A DNA stretch of 64,000 nucleotides from Limnephilus marmoratus (taxonomy: Eukaryota; Arthropoda; Insecta; Trichoptera; Limnephilidae): the NCBI GenBank assembly GCA_917880885.1, contig OU862913.1, forward strand, positions 21,833,286 to 21,897,285. The letters run 5' to 3'. This document shows, one piece after another, positions 21,473 to 30,935 of this stretch. Position 1 is the first letter of the stretch. Each line of letters opens with the position of its first letter. Made by a program: the position numbers and the translations under genes. The notes under the pieces were generated by a model. It saw only the letters and a list, made by a program, of their open reading frames with translations, did no database searches and had not been told where the DNA came from.

Positions 21473-21862
21473 TCACGACATTCTGGATAAAGGAGAATGA
21501 TATCCATAATTAGTAGAATGTTGATTGAGGAACAGCAATTCATTATTTCGGAGTCTACGGGAAGGAATGTTGAACTGGATGAGTTGTAACAAAGCAGGTG
21601 TGTCAGTAATACTGTTGATAATTTTGAAAATGCATATTAGATCAGAGTCCTTTCTACGTTTTTCTAAAGAGGAAATGTTTAAAGTTTGTTCAATTTCATC
21701 ATACGAGTATTCTCCTCTTTCAAGTCCTAACCTCCAAGCAATTCCTCGTAGGAAGCGATGTTGTACAGATTCGATGTAACAAATGTGGACAGCATAAAAA
21801 GGAGACCAAATGACACTAGCATATTCAAGGTGAGGGCGGACCAGCAAATTTTTTTCATACAA
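21473..21862 (-). pseudogene. LINE reverse transcriptase C-terminal fragment
   Basis: Open for 129 residues on the minus strand. Contains VRPHLEYASVIWSPFY and IESVQHRFLRGI, the conserved block just after the RT palm in Jockey/CR1-type LINEs, then a NISSLEKRRKDSDL region. It is truncated at both ends, and the upstream RT motifs are absent. It differs in sequence from the other LINE tails in this window. Confidence 0.75.
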
Positions 21863-22010
21863 ATTTTATAACGCCAGAGCTCAACCGCTGGCAAATAAGG
21901 AGCCATCCATAAATTACGTTACAAGAATTTCATGATTTTTTTAAACCCCCCCTCCCCCCGTCCCTGTCACACATCGTGACGTCACATATTTTGCAATTTT
22001 AAATGTAAAA

Positions 22011-22059
22011 AAGGGCGCTGTACAATTTAATAATTCTTAATAAATTGTACAGCGCCCTT
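22011..22059. repeat. 19-bp inverted repeat made from LINE tails
   Basis: AAGGGCGCTGTACAATTTA (22011-22029) pairs exactly with 22041-22059. The right half continues into TTTTTCACAAAAACG and a CTCTATAAATTA-like end. This is the 3' end of the CR1/L2-like LINE found at 62366 and 37497, so the left half appears to be an inverted partial copy of it. Confidence 0.75.
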
Positions 22060-22084
22060 GAGTTGATTTTTCACAAAAACGTCG

Positions 22085-22262
22085 CTCTATAAATTATCCA
22101 GATCTGAATAGCCAGGTACTTCCCCACCTTCCTCTTCCCCATCTCCTTCTCCTCAGCGCTACCTTCAGCCTTACAACATACCCCAATTCGGGATGCCATA
22201 GTCCCGCTGGCTCCAGACGGGAGCAGTTGGGACTCTTGTGACGTATTCATGTAAAAAAAAAA
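22085..22262 (+). repeat. SINE family 1 copy, body only
   Basis: GATCTGAATAGCCAGGTACT through GACTCTTGTGACGTATTC and a terminal A-run match the body of the copy at 36940-37350. The tRNA-like head is absent, so the copy is 5'-truncated. Orientation is plus, with the A-rich tail at about 22252-22262. Confidence 0.7.
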
Positions 22263-22343
22263 GATTTATAGTTGGTAATATTTTAAAGATTTTTTCTACA
22301 ACATTCAATATTGTCAAGGTTACATTTGCCAAAACTGAGGGGT

Positions 22344-22446
22344 CGTAACGGGATACCACGACGGAGGGGGCGTAATGGGATACCACGACGGAGCGGGTGT
22401 AATGGGATACCACGACGGAGAGGGGGGAGGGGGCGTAATGGGATAG
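22344..22446. repeat. 27-bp tandem repeat, about 3.5 copies
   Basis: Units begin near 22344, 22371 and 22398, each with GTAATGGGATACCACGACGG. A partial fourth, after a longer G-run, begins near 22433. Minus-strand ORFs across it show a repeating SVVVSHY/PSWYPIT peptide that is an artefact. Confidence 0.8.
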
Positions 22447-22618
22447 AGAAAATATTTTTGCGGCAGTCGCATGTGACGCAGTAGTGTTATGCATGTGATG
22501 TCACAAAGCTCATGACCCCCCCATACCCCTTGTAACACTTCTCTACTCCCCTCCCCCTCCTCTTAAGAGGTGACGCAATTTATGGATGGCCCCTAAATAA
22601 AATTAATCAACAAATATA

Positions 22619-23460
22619 CATTGCCAGTCCGTTTTTAATGCTGCGGCGAGAATGATATTTGGTGAATCTAAGTATTGCCGTATTACTCCGCTTCTAAGGG
22701 ATCTTCATTGGCTTCGATGCCTTGAAAGAATAGAGTTCAAGATCTGCTTAATGACCTTCAAAGCATTGCAAGGAATGGCGCCAGCCTATATATCGGAACT
22801 ATGTGTCCGACAAAACTTAAGCGATAGGCAGCTTACTCTAAGGTCAGCAGATCGAGATGTTACTAATCGTTTAATCGAACTTTCTAGGTCAAATCGAGCC
22901 GTTTACTATGATCGATCTTTTCGTGTAACTGGCCCGCTCATTTGGAACAAACTTCCCTCAGCTCTTACTAATATCCAGAACTTGGCTGAATTCAAAAGAG
23001 CTTTAAAAACAAACTTATTTAAAAAATCATACCTTTTATGAATTTTAACTCCTTTTCAATCTACTATAATAAGCCATGTTCCTCAAGTTTCTGGTAATTG
23101 TTTGTTTTCGATTACCTCCTTGCTATAGTTTTATATGCACTCTGAATTTGTATTATTTCTAAATGTTAACGGCCTCCTGTTCTATATAATTTAGTTTAAA
23201 TGATTCTTGTTGAATGGCACCGTGATTGTTTATCATTATATATTGTCCTGTGCCAAAACAGCACTCACTATTGTTGTTAATATTGTTCTTTAGGAATTGC
23301 TTTGTATATTTTGTATATTCGTTATTTCACATTATTTAATTATTTTTTTAAGGACTCGTAAGGAACACTGTAGGTTAATTTTAAGTTTATTATAATTAAG
23401 CGCACTTGAAGTGAAATATCACAAAACTGCGCTATATAAATGGAGTTATTATTATTATTG
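22619..23460 (+). pseudogene. CR1/L2-like LINE 3' end with RT C-terminus
   Basis: An open segment to 23041 encodes NAAARMIFGESKY, LLRDLHWLRCLERIEFK, APAYISELC and GPLIWNKLPSAL, typical of the C-terminal region of CR1/L2-type pol. A roughly 400-bp 3' UTR follows and ends ACTGCGCTATATAAATGGAG plus a short (ATT)n tail, as in CR1/L2 LINEs. The 5' part is missing. A second copy of the same family lies on the minus strand at 35915-36870, and a related but distinct one at 62366. Confidence 0.85.
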
Positions 23461-23689
23461 CCAATAAAACTCTTCTAAACAAAATGTCCCAAATTTTTAC
23501 ATAGTTATTTGGCCAAGAATTATAAAAAAATCCTGTAAAACAACCGTTGACCCCGCATCATCGATTTTCATTATATACATTTTTTTGTTTCCCTTATTAA
23601 ACGGATTAAAAGTTTTCATATTTATTTCAAGTTTTGTACGAATATCTTTCCAAAATTTCTCTGGAGCCCTCAGCTTGGGGCCTGGTAAC

Positions 23690-23885
23690 GGTGACCGGAC
23701 AATTCAGAATGAAACCAACTCAGAAGCACCTCAGAAAGGTCATTAAGAGTGGTGATAACAAAATATTAAAAAAAATGGTTACATAGGTTAGGTTAGGGTT
23801 ACCGGCTATTTTAAAATTATTTTTTCATAGCTTTTAATGAACTTTCTGAGGTGTTACTGAGTTGTTTCATTCTGAGTTGGCATGG
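23690..23885. mobile_element. Foldback-type MITE with a TTAGG-like centre
   Basis: The left arm (TTCAGAATGAAACCAACTCA..CACCTCAGAAAGGTCATTAA) and the right arm (TTAATGAACTTTCTGAGGTG..ACTGAGTTGTTTCATTCTGA) are near-perfect inverted repeats of about 45 bp. The centre contains GGTTAGGTTAGGGTT. Half-copies of the right arm occur at 24840-24912 and 38845-38912, and a weaker piece at 57900-57965. Confidence 0.7.
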
Positions 23886-24478
23886 AACCCTGGTAACAAC
23901 AAACTTCTCCACTGGCTATCGCTCATACCTGCAACATTCTGCTGTGCTTTCGTAATATTCCGCTGTAGTGAATATATACAGGTTTTTTTATTTATTTTAT
24001 TTATGGACGTGGAAGTGTATAGAGTGGCGGGACGCGGGAAGGTGGAAATGGAAGGGTGAAACAGTCGGCGTGGTTTGTCCTTTGTCTGGACTCTGCGGCA
24101 AAAAGTACAAACCTACTCGGGTGGGGGCCGATTCACTGAATTATAATATGCTTTAAATTTTTATTTTTTTTACTTTACCGTTATTTTGATCTTTTGTTTT
24201 CTCTTTTTTTAACCACGGAATGTTTATTTTTTAAAAGAAAAACAAACATTCCCCAGTTATAAATAACCTGACAATATTATAATGATGTCATTTTTTTCTG
24301 TGATTTATGTTGGATGTTATGCAGAGAGTTATTATGAGTACAATAAATTAATTACTTAAGATGTTATAGATATACATGTATGTATATTATTTTTTACATT
24401 AAGAGAAAACTGGGCGGCGTTTTATCCGAAGAAACCTATTCCCCAGTTTCCTTTCTGTATTTTGACACTAGTGTTCAA
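23886..24478. other. Unassigned region
   Basis: No gene or element assigned. Small plus-strand ORFs (23862-24059, 23968-24156, 24380-24577) have no family features. AT content rises strongly between 24150 and 24400. Confidence 0.4.
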
Positions 24479-24812
24479 TTTGGGAGGCGGGAATGGGTAC
24501 TGCCACCCCGGGAACCTTTATTGGATAACCAACACCTCTGCCGTAGGTCACCTCAAGTGGTTAGCCACGTTTGGTGATTTAACAGGGGTGCCCGGGTTCA
24601 CGGGGTGAGGTTTGTCTAGGTCGGGTGGAGGCGGATGACCAGGACAAACTGAACCCCATATTCCTACCCACCCTTTAAACCCTTTTCCTTCCCATAAATC
24701 TCCTCTCCTTCCTTTCCTTAAAAAAACCACCACACAGCATCCCCAGAGATGACATAGGCCCTGAGGGAAATTATTTTCTAAGGGCCTCCTGTGTGGAGCT
24801 CATGTAAAAAAA
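24479..24812 (+). repeat. Dispersed repeat ending in the LINE family B 3' hairpin, copy 1
   Basis: Matches 59370-59815 over several blocks: GGGAGGCGG.. at the start, a TTTATTGGAT..CAACA block, and a CCTACCCACCC..CTTCC pyrimidine-rich block. Both end with CACACAGCAT.. and GTGTGGAGCT followed by a short A-run. The end hairpin is the one found at the 3' end of LINE family B, suggesting a 3'-UTR variant of that LINE or a SINE that shares its tail. Confidence 0.55.
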
Positions 24813-24930
24813 AAATGGTCATAAGCTATTTTTCTTTTTTTTTTTCATAGCTTTTAATGACTTTTCAAAGAGGTGTTGAATTGACTTGATTCTGAGTTGG
24901 CATGGAATTCCTGTTAACCTCCACAAAAGG

Positions 24931-25605
24931 CCCACGAGGAAAATAATTTCCTTCAGGGCCTGTGTCATATTTGGGGTCTGCTGTGTGTACATGTAAAATA
25001 TTATATGATAATGTGGATAAGAACAACATAGCTGTTTTCCCACGAGAAAAATAATTTCCCTTAGGGCCTGTGTCATATTTGGGAATGCTGTGTGTACATG
25101 TAAAATATTATATGATAATGTGGAAAATAACAACATAGCTGTTTTCCCACGAGGAAAATAATTTCCCTCAGGGCTTGTGTATATTTAAGTATGCTGTGTG
25201 TACATGTAAAATATTATATGATAATGTGGAAAAGAACAACATAGCTGTTTTCCCACGAGGAAAATAATTTCCCTCAGGGCATGTGTCATTTAAGTATGCT
25301 GTGTGCACATGTAAAATATTATATGATAATGTGGAAAATAACAACATAGCTGTTTTCCCACGAGGAAAATAATTTCCCTTAGGGCCTGTGTCATATTTGG
25401 GTATGCTGTATGTACATGTAAAATATTATATGATAATGTGGAAAATAACAACATAGCTGTTTTCCCACGAGGAAAATAATTTCCCTCAGGGCATGTGTAT
25501 ATTTAAGTATGCTGTGTGTACATGTAAAATATTATATGATAATGTGGAAAATAACAACATAGCTGTTTTCCCACGAGGAAAATAATTTCCCTCAGGGCAT
25601 GTGTA
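24931..25605 (+). repeat. Satellite array, about 106-bp unit, roughly 6-7 copies
   Basis: The CCCACGAG marker starts near 24931, 25039, 25146, 25252, 25357, 25464 and 25570, giving spacings of 105-108 bases. Each unit has GAGGAAAATAATTTCCCTCA, then GGGCMTGTGTCAT, GTATGCTGTGTGTACATG and TATTATATGATAATGTGG. The first block is the hairpin found at the 3' end of LINE family B, so the array seems to have grown by tandem amplification of a LINE tail plus flanking DNA. Confidence 0.92.
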
Positions 25606-25610
25606 TTTTT

Positions 25611-26645
25611 TTAAAAAAAAATTTTTTATTTATTTATTTTAGCATCATTTCATTACATAGTATAAAATGAAGTCGCTCAAAATGTATGTGCGCGTTAATC
25701 TTTTAAACTACGCAACGGATTTTCATACGGTTTTCACCAATAGATAGAGTGATTGAAGAGGAATGTTTGTATGTATAATACATGTAAATTATATTAGAGA
25801 AAAGCCGAGAAATTCAAAGAAAACATATTTTTGTGCGATTTAAAACGGCTGGCGGGCCGTACTATATAGTTCGTTCTACGGAAGAAATTGGAAAATAGAT
25901 GTCCTAGAGTAAGTAGGTATTTGATTTTCCCTTTTCTAATATCCAGTGTTGCATTGTATAATTAGTGGCCAGTTAATTAGTTTATATGTATAATACATGC
26001 TTATTATAGTAGAGAAAAGCCGATAAATTCAAATATTCAATTCAGGCAGCGGGCAGCTGGCAAGCGGGTGGTGTGGATTTTATAAAGATTGGGTAATGGC
26101 GTTGTGTTTCGTTAGCCACAGCAACGTGTGGCCGGGTCTGCTAGTATAAAATATAATATACATTTTGATAATGTAGTAATTTGTGTACATGTTCATTAAA
26201 ATACGTTAATACCACTCTTCCATGGAAGCATTAGCTTGTGTCTGGAAGAGTAGTGTACATTTTTAATGCTATATTTAAGTTCTTAAATTACAATGTGAAT
26301 GTAAAAAACAATAAGTTGTAAGTTCGGTGATATGTAAATAGTTGCTAAAAACAATACAAAATTTAACTTATTTGAAGAACAGAGTATCACTTGGAAACTG
26401 AGTTATAAGTAGTTGTTCTTGAGATTAGATTAGTCAAAAACTTTTTTTTTTTAGTTTTTTTTTTTATATTATCTTTAAAATATTTTTTAACAGTGTTTAT
26501 TAATTGGATTTTATCATTAATTTTTCTAATTTCATCCGGTAATCGGTTGAAAATAAGTCTTCCTTGATAAGTATAATAATTTTGTGCAAAGGAAGTGTTT
26601 AATTTTGGGCATGAGAAAATATATTTATGTCTAGTACTTATATAA
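25611..26645 (-). mobile_element. 5'-truncated LINE in the satellite array, interrupted by a Helitron
   Basis: Minus strand. The C-terminal coding remnant (about 26645-26440) includes SFAQNYYTYQGRLIFNRLPD and a Lys-rich end, a pattern common to LINE pol C-termini. T-rich sequence at 25611-25643 would be its poly-A tail. Satellite units resume directly at about 26648, showing that the LINE landed inside the array. No clear target duplication could be read because both edges are AT-rich. Confidence 0.55.
25644..26145 (+). mobile_element. Non-autonomous Helitron, copy 3
   Basis: Starts around ATAGTATAAAATGAAGTCGC and ends GGGTCTGCTAGT at 26145. Just upstream is the terminal hairpin GCCACA-GCAACG-TGTGGC (stem of 6). 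It matches copy 2 closely across its length. There is no coding capacity and no terminal inverted repeat or target duplication, as expected for Helitrons. Confidence 0.82.
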
Positions 26646-26647
26646 TT

Positions 26648-26815
26648 AAGTATGCTGTGTGTACATGTAAAATATTATATGATAATGTGGAAAAGAACAA
26701 CATAGCTGTTTTCCCACGAGGAAAATAATTTCCCTCAGGGGCTGTGTCATATTTGGGTATGCTGTGTGTACATGTAAAATATTATATTATAATGTGGAAA
26801 AGAACAACATAGCCT
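26648..26815 (+). repeat. Continuation of the 106-bp satellite, about 1.5 units
   Basis: Resumes with AAGTATGCTGTGTGTACATG, one full CCCACGAG hairpin block and a further TATGCTGTGTGTACATG segment ending in ACAACATAGCC. It is the same family as 24931-25605, separated by the inserted LINE. Confidence 0.9.
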
Positions 26816-26819
26816 TTTT

Positions 26820-27339
26820 TTTCAACATTGGTTCAACAATTGATGTTTTTTTCTCCCTCTTTTAGTATGATTGAACTCCCAATGAGAAAGGTCACGAACC
26901 GCTACCTGTTGGCAATATTGATAACATGTACCTATTCATTCTTGTCCGGGCTCACAAAATCGAGACTGTCTGTCGGTTGCCTGAATTGGGCCCCGGCTCC
27001 AGGGAACATGGAACCAGTCTCGGACTGAGGACGACCGGTCATGCGTTCTTTGCAATCTGGTTTTCGTTCTCGCAAAAAGCTGCTCAAACAAAGGTTTAAC
27101 TTTAACCGGTAAAAATGTAGTTAATTAATTCACTAGCTGCCTTTTTTACTCGTGAAAAATCACGAAAAGTACTATACGTGACTTGCCAAGATGAAAACGG
27201 ACTAAATTTGTTCCTACAGAATCAAAAAATAATCTTACACAATTCAAATATAATGAAAATTCAGACAAATAAGGTGCAGTTGCAACTCTTTTGCAGAGCT
27301 CAAAAAAATATTAATTTGATTAATAAACCAGTGCGTTTT
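26820..27339. other. Unassigned region
   Basis: A GC-richer stretch (26900-27050) lies between AT-rich flanks. Plus-strand ORFs of 66 and 89 codons show no family features, and the second runs into the SINE downstream. No structural repeat seen. Confidence 0.4.
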
Positions 27340-27399
27340 TGTTTTGTTTATGTGAATACCACAAGAGTTCCAACTGCCTTGAGTATTATGGGGTCTGAA

Positions 27400-27989
27400 C
27401 AGGGTTGCCAGGTGTTCGGTATTCTACCCTACCGTTCGGTATTTTAGCACTGTGTTCAATGTTCGGTATGACAAAAATACCGAAGTATGGGCGGTTCAGT
27501 ATTTTTTTCTGATTAATTTTTCTCCCTAATAAGCGATTCAACTCTCAGATTTGACGCAATCGGCAATCGATGGATGTTGCGAAGCATCCTTTACTTAGGG
27601 AACGTACCCATACTACGTGACCAACTTTTTGCAATTTATAACCCCCCCCCCCCCCCGTGACAAAAAACCTAAGCCCGCTGCCGCTCATTTGTACCAAGCG
27701 TGACATTTTGAAGACCCCCCTAAACGTGTCACGTAGTATGGGTACGTTCCCTTAGTTGCGATGCCACTTCGTGCACGTGCTCACTGTTTTCAAGCCATTC
27801 CGCGGATTAGTGTTACACATTAGGTGACTACGTACTTATAATTTGACTGCTTACATTGTTTAAAGGTCCAACAACCCCCCCCCCCCGGCGCGGGTTTTGC
27901 CAAGGTACCACATGAAATCTAGGGAATTTTCACCTCGAATTTTTTTGCTCACTGTTCGGTATATTTTTGGAAAAGACCTGGCAACCCTG
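27400..27989. mobile_element. hAT-like non-autonomous element containing a Harbinger-like MITE
   Basis: Perfect 14-bp terminal inverted repeats CAGGGTTGCCAGGT / ACCTGGCAACCCTG. An 8-bp target duplication GGTCTGAA (27392-27399 and 27990-27997) is diagnostic of the hAT superfamily. Subterminal GTTCGGTAT motifs recur several times on the left and once on the right, resembling transposase-binding repeats. There is no transposase. A 154-bp MITE sits inside at 27598-27751. Confidence 0.92.
27598..27751. mobile_element. Harbinger-like MITE, copy 1
   Basis: Inverted ends of about 23 bp start GGGAACGTACCCATACTACG. Flanking TTA at 27595-27597 and 27752-27754 fits the 3-bp TWA duplication of PIF/Harbinger elements. 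The interior contains a long C-run and the block AGCGTGACATTTTGAAGACC. A second copy is at 63206-63368. Confidence 0.88.
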
Positions 27990-28235
27990 GGTCTGAAGGT
28001 AGTGGGGGGGGGGGGAAAGGAAGGTGGAGACGTGCTTGGCTATTTAGATCAAGTCACCAATCACGGTTAAAGCTATGTCAAACAATGTTTCAACTCTGAA
28101 TGGTGGTCTTACATCAGGACGATACTGAGAGAATTTTCAATCAAATAAAATTTACTTACACACTCAGGAATTTGAATCCGCGACCTCCGGATCGGTAGTC
28201 GAGAGACTCACCCCTCGATAACGAAGGTACCGTAT

Positions 28236-28404
28236 TATTTGTTTTCTGCTTTCAGAACCAAAGATTCAAATCGATCGTCCAATTGATTAGTCAGGCATCT
28301 CCAATTACTAAGTTTTCAGATAATGAGGAAAGCAATATTCGAATGCTCGCCGTTAAAAAAATATCATTATATTATTTTTAATATGATTTAAAATAAGAAA
28401 GGGA
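28236..28404. other. Short unassigned spacer
   Basis: AT-rich sequence between two SINEs with no recognisable feature. Confidence 0.4.
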
Positions 28405-28600
28405 ACGGGTTGTGGTTTTGACAGGTCAATGGTTGAGTGGGCATCGAATTTGAGTCCCACCCAGACGTTCCGTGTTCGATTCCTCGGCTGGCTAAGTCCT
28501 CCATCACGAATGAAGCAACACTTTCCCCTTACTGTGGTGGTAGTAGGAGATTTTCAAATATTGTCGGATTATTCGTAATCCGGGAATGTTTGTCTTTCTT
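28405..28600 (+). repeat. tRNA-derived SINE of a second family
   Basis: Pol III promoter-like elements are present: GGTTGAGTGGGCATCGA as box A and GTGTTCGATTCCTCGG as box B, spaced about as in a tRNA gene. The tRNA cloverleaf is not intact. The body continues with CTTACTGTGGTGGTAGTAGG and ends in an A-run near 28600. It does not share its body with SINE family 1. Confidence 0.65.
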
Positions 28601-29394
28601 TTAAAAAAAAAAGTATGACAGTCCGATTCATTAGTTATGTCATTTATAAATATCTTACTAGCGACCCAGAATACATTTTTTTTTTTGTTTATTTTACTAC
28701 AAAATGTTCTGCGTTATAATAGATGTTCGTGGTGTTTAGATATGAGTAATCTGAGTATAGTACCAGATAGAGGGTACACTAACACTAACACATATAACCA
28801 AGGGCGGCTGGTTGAACGGTGTGTTTGTGTGCAGCACTGGTAAATTATATCGTCTAAAATTAGTTTATAATATCTTACCGAAAAATATAAAATCTATGAA
28901 TTTCATTAAAAATATCACCTACCAATATAATGCATAATATAATATGAATCAGGGAGAGCAAATTCTCAAAGTTCCGCGCGAATTTACCCTGTCCGGTGTG
29001 CAGGCCCATTGCAAGCGGAACGAATTATGTTTTTGTATCGAATATCCCAAACATCGCCAGCGCGCAACACCGGCCATATGTATGAAAAATTAAGATATTT
29101 TGGTGTGCCACCCAGCGGCCTTTATCATACAAACTTAAATTCTGATTTAAGGCCAAAATACTTAACCAAACTGAATAATTCTTTTTTTAATCAAAAGGTA
29201 CAGCAAATACCTAAATTTTACATCCATTTGCTTTTTTATTGATTGGTGTTTTAAATTATAAAACGCAGATCATTAAGGAATACAATTTTTTCATAGGTAA
29301 CTTTGACAATTTTGCCCTCCTGTTGTTTATACATTGTTTATAAATACTGTTTGTATCCTGTTTAAAATGAAATATAAAACTAACTAACCAACCA
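28601..29394. other. Mostly unassigned, with a possible tiny LINE remnant
   Basis: At about 28860-28940 the plus strand reads YNILPKNIKSMNFIKN, similar to the C-terminal end of LINE pol proteins, but it is too short to classify. A 77-codon ORF (29009-29242) has no recognised family. The rest is AT-rich. Confidence 0.35.
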
Positions 29395-29640
29395 TCACGC
29401 CGTTTCCCCACATGGGTAGGCAGAGAGGACGGACCGCCAAATAACTCGGTCTTGGCACACACTCTTTGCCTCACTCACATTCATACATCGTCTCATATAT
29501 TCTCTTCTATTATTCCGACTTTCGACATGGCCCGACTCAAGTATCTGATTCACTTGCTCGTGCCATGTCTTCCTCGGGCGTCCCCGACTTCTTCTACCAT
29601 TCACATTTGCGTCGTATATTCTTCTTACACTACATTGTAA
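29395..29640 (-). pseudogene. LINE pol C-terminal fragment (family C)
   Basis: The minus strand encodes NGRRSRGRPRKTWHEQVNQI and RRCMNVSEAKSVCQDRVIWR followed by SVLSAYPCGE, a pol C-terminal signature common in arthropod LINEs. The copy is truncated at both ends. A longer, more decayed plus-strand relative is at 47160-47730. Confidence 0.75.
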
Positions 29641-30147
29641 ACATTGTAAACAAGTTGTTTGGGTTGAAATTTAAGATTTACTCACGAAAAATAGTATGGT
29701 GTTTTTATTTTCTTAGTACCGAAAAATAAAACTTTTAATTTAAAAGCGATATGTACAAGTTTTCGCACTTCGAAAACAGCTTAAAATAGATCTTCTCTCC
29801 AAATAAGATTAGTGGGATCATTTTTACCTAATGTTGCTTAGTAATCGTTATCTCATAGTTACGGATTATCAGTGAACCACCACGTTTTCAGGGCAGCGGC
29901 CGCCACTGCATATAACTGTATACTCAACTTTAATTTGGATTTATTGGAGATGTCTGACTACTCAACTGGACGATCTATATACACGTTATTACGTTTATTA
30001 TTATTACGTGTTGTTCTAACTTGACCGTTTTGTACATCAAACGAGTAGGTAGGTATGTCTTTTGAAGTGAAAACTTCTTTAGCACCGTTGTGATTTGAAA
30101 CACGATTAAACGAAAATTAGCCATCCTAAAAAGAGACAAACACATTC
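29641..30147. other. Unassigned AT-rich region
   Basis: No gene or repeat recognised. One GC-rich patch occurs at 29890-29910 (GCAGCGGCCGCCACTG). Confidence 0.4.
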
Positions 30148-30155
30148 ATCTATAG

Positions 30156-30921
30156 CATGGGTCGGCAACCTGCGGCCCGCTAGGAGTCTTGGTGCGGCCC
30201 GCAAGATTCTCGCCGCAACGCACGTGACGGACGAAGTCGTACACAACTGAGTATAAATTGATATGCCATATGTGTTCAGCTGTTAAATCATTTGAAATTA
30301 AACTATCATTGTTTATGAAGCATATCGATGAAAGGAAACTCGATCATTTTCCAAATTGCAAGAAAGCAGTAGAAGAAGCTGGGATAAATTTTATTCGGGA
30401 AAATACTAACATGAAAAGTGCATTACTACAACTTCAAACTGAGTTTGAAAACCGATTTGCTGATTTAAAAAAAAACTCATGTAAGATGGAGATTTTCGAA
30501 AATTCCTTCGTAGTGGATATCGATAATGTACCAAGCTATTTGCAAATCAACATGATAGATTTGCAAAGTGATAATATCCTTAAAATAGCATTTAATGAAA
30601 AAAATAACTTGGTAGATTTCTACGAGAGTTTGCCTTCCGAAAAGTACAAAGAATTAAACAAACACTGTTCCCGATTATCACATTTACATTTGGACGCAAT
30701 ACTACGCGTCTCCACATCAAAAATGAAAGCAAATATTAAAGAACTTACATTCAAAAATCCAACAACAAAAATCCCATTGAGTTCTGTTTTAAGTTTTTTT
30801 GACATTTCTTTCCCTCTTTCTTAAAAAATAAATGAATGGGGCTAGAGAATTTTTTTGCGGCCCGCGCAAGTTCCCACGTTAAATATTTGGCCCTTGGACC
30901 ATAGAAGGTTGCCGACCCATG
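30156..30921 (+). mobile_element. hAT element with internal deletion
   Basis: Ends are CATGGGTCGGCAACCT and AGGTTGCCGACCCATG, perfect 16-bp inverted repeats. The 8-bp duplication ATCTATAG (30148-30155 and 30922-30929) is typical of hAT. The 766-bp length is far below that of an autonomous hAT (usually 2.5-5 kb). The interior keeps only a C-terminal transposase fragment. Confidence 0.93.
30258..30824 (+). pseudogene. hAT transposase C-terminal fragment (GTF2IRD2/ZBED-like)
   Basis: A 188-residue ORF. The segment FEIKLSLFMKHIDERKLDHF, followed by a PNCKKAVEEAG region and LQLQTEFENRFADLKK, matches the pattern of hAT transposases related to GTF2IRD2/ZBED proteins. FYESLPSEKYKELNKHCSRL is followed directly by LHLDAILRVSTS. 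In intact relatives this gap holds the hATC dimerisation region, so that block seems to have been deleted in frame. The DNA-binding BED finger and the catalytic core are also missing. Not an active transposase. Whether it is expressed is unknown. Confidence 0.75.
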
Positions 30922-30935
30922 ATCTATAGGATTTA

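Larger units (their letters stand above)
21899..22593. mobile_element. Harbinger-like non-autonomous element
   Basis: Terminal inverted repeats: left GGAGCCATCCATAAATTACG, right end complementary to GGGGCCATCCATAAATTGCG, about 25 bp with a few mismatches. The flanks are TAA on both sides (21896-21898 and 22594-22596), matching the 3-bp TWA target duplication of PIF/Harbinger elements. The 695-bp interior has no transposase. It contains a LINE-tail hairpin, a SINE and a short G-rich tandem repeat, all apparently acquired. Confidence 0.8.
27340..28235 (-). repeat. SINE family 1 copy split by a hAT element
   Basis: The left part (27340-27399, ACCACAAGAGTTCCAACTGC) and right part (27998-28235, with TTTCAACTCTGAATGGTGGT) together form one SINE on the minus strand. 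The head at about 28165-28235 reads on the minus strand as a tRNA-like promoter, with GGTCGCGGATTCAAATTCC as box B. The disruption is the 590-bp hAT element at 27400-27989. Confidence 0.75.

Noticed and set aside
22171..22538. Minus-strand ORFs with repeating VVVSHY/SWYPIT peptides
   Set aside because: They lie on a 27-bp tandem repeat and SINE sequence; no independent coding evidence.
24931..25605. CRISPR array
   Set aside because: Eukaryotic tandem satellite with no unique spacers between short repeats; the whole 106-bp unit repeats.
28405..28490. tRNA gene
   Set aside because: Same reasoning: promoter boxes present but acceptor and anticodon stems do not pair properly; read as a SINE head.
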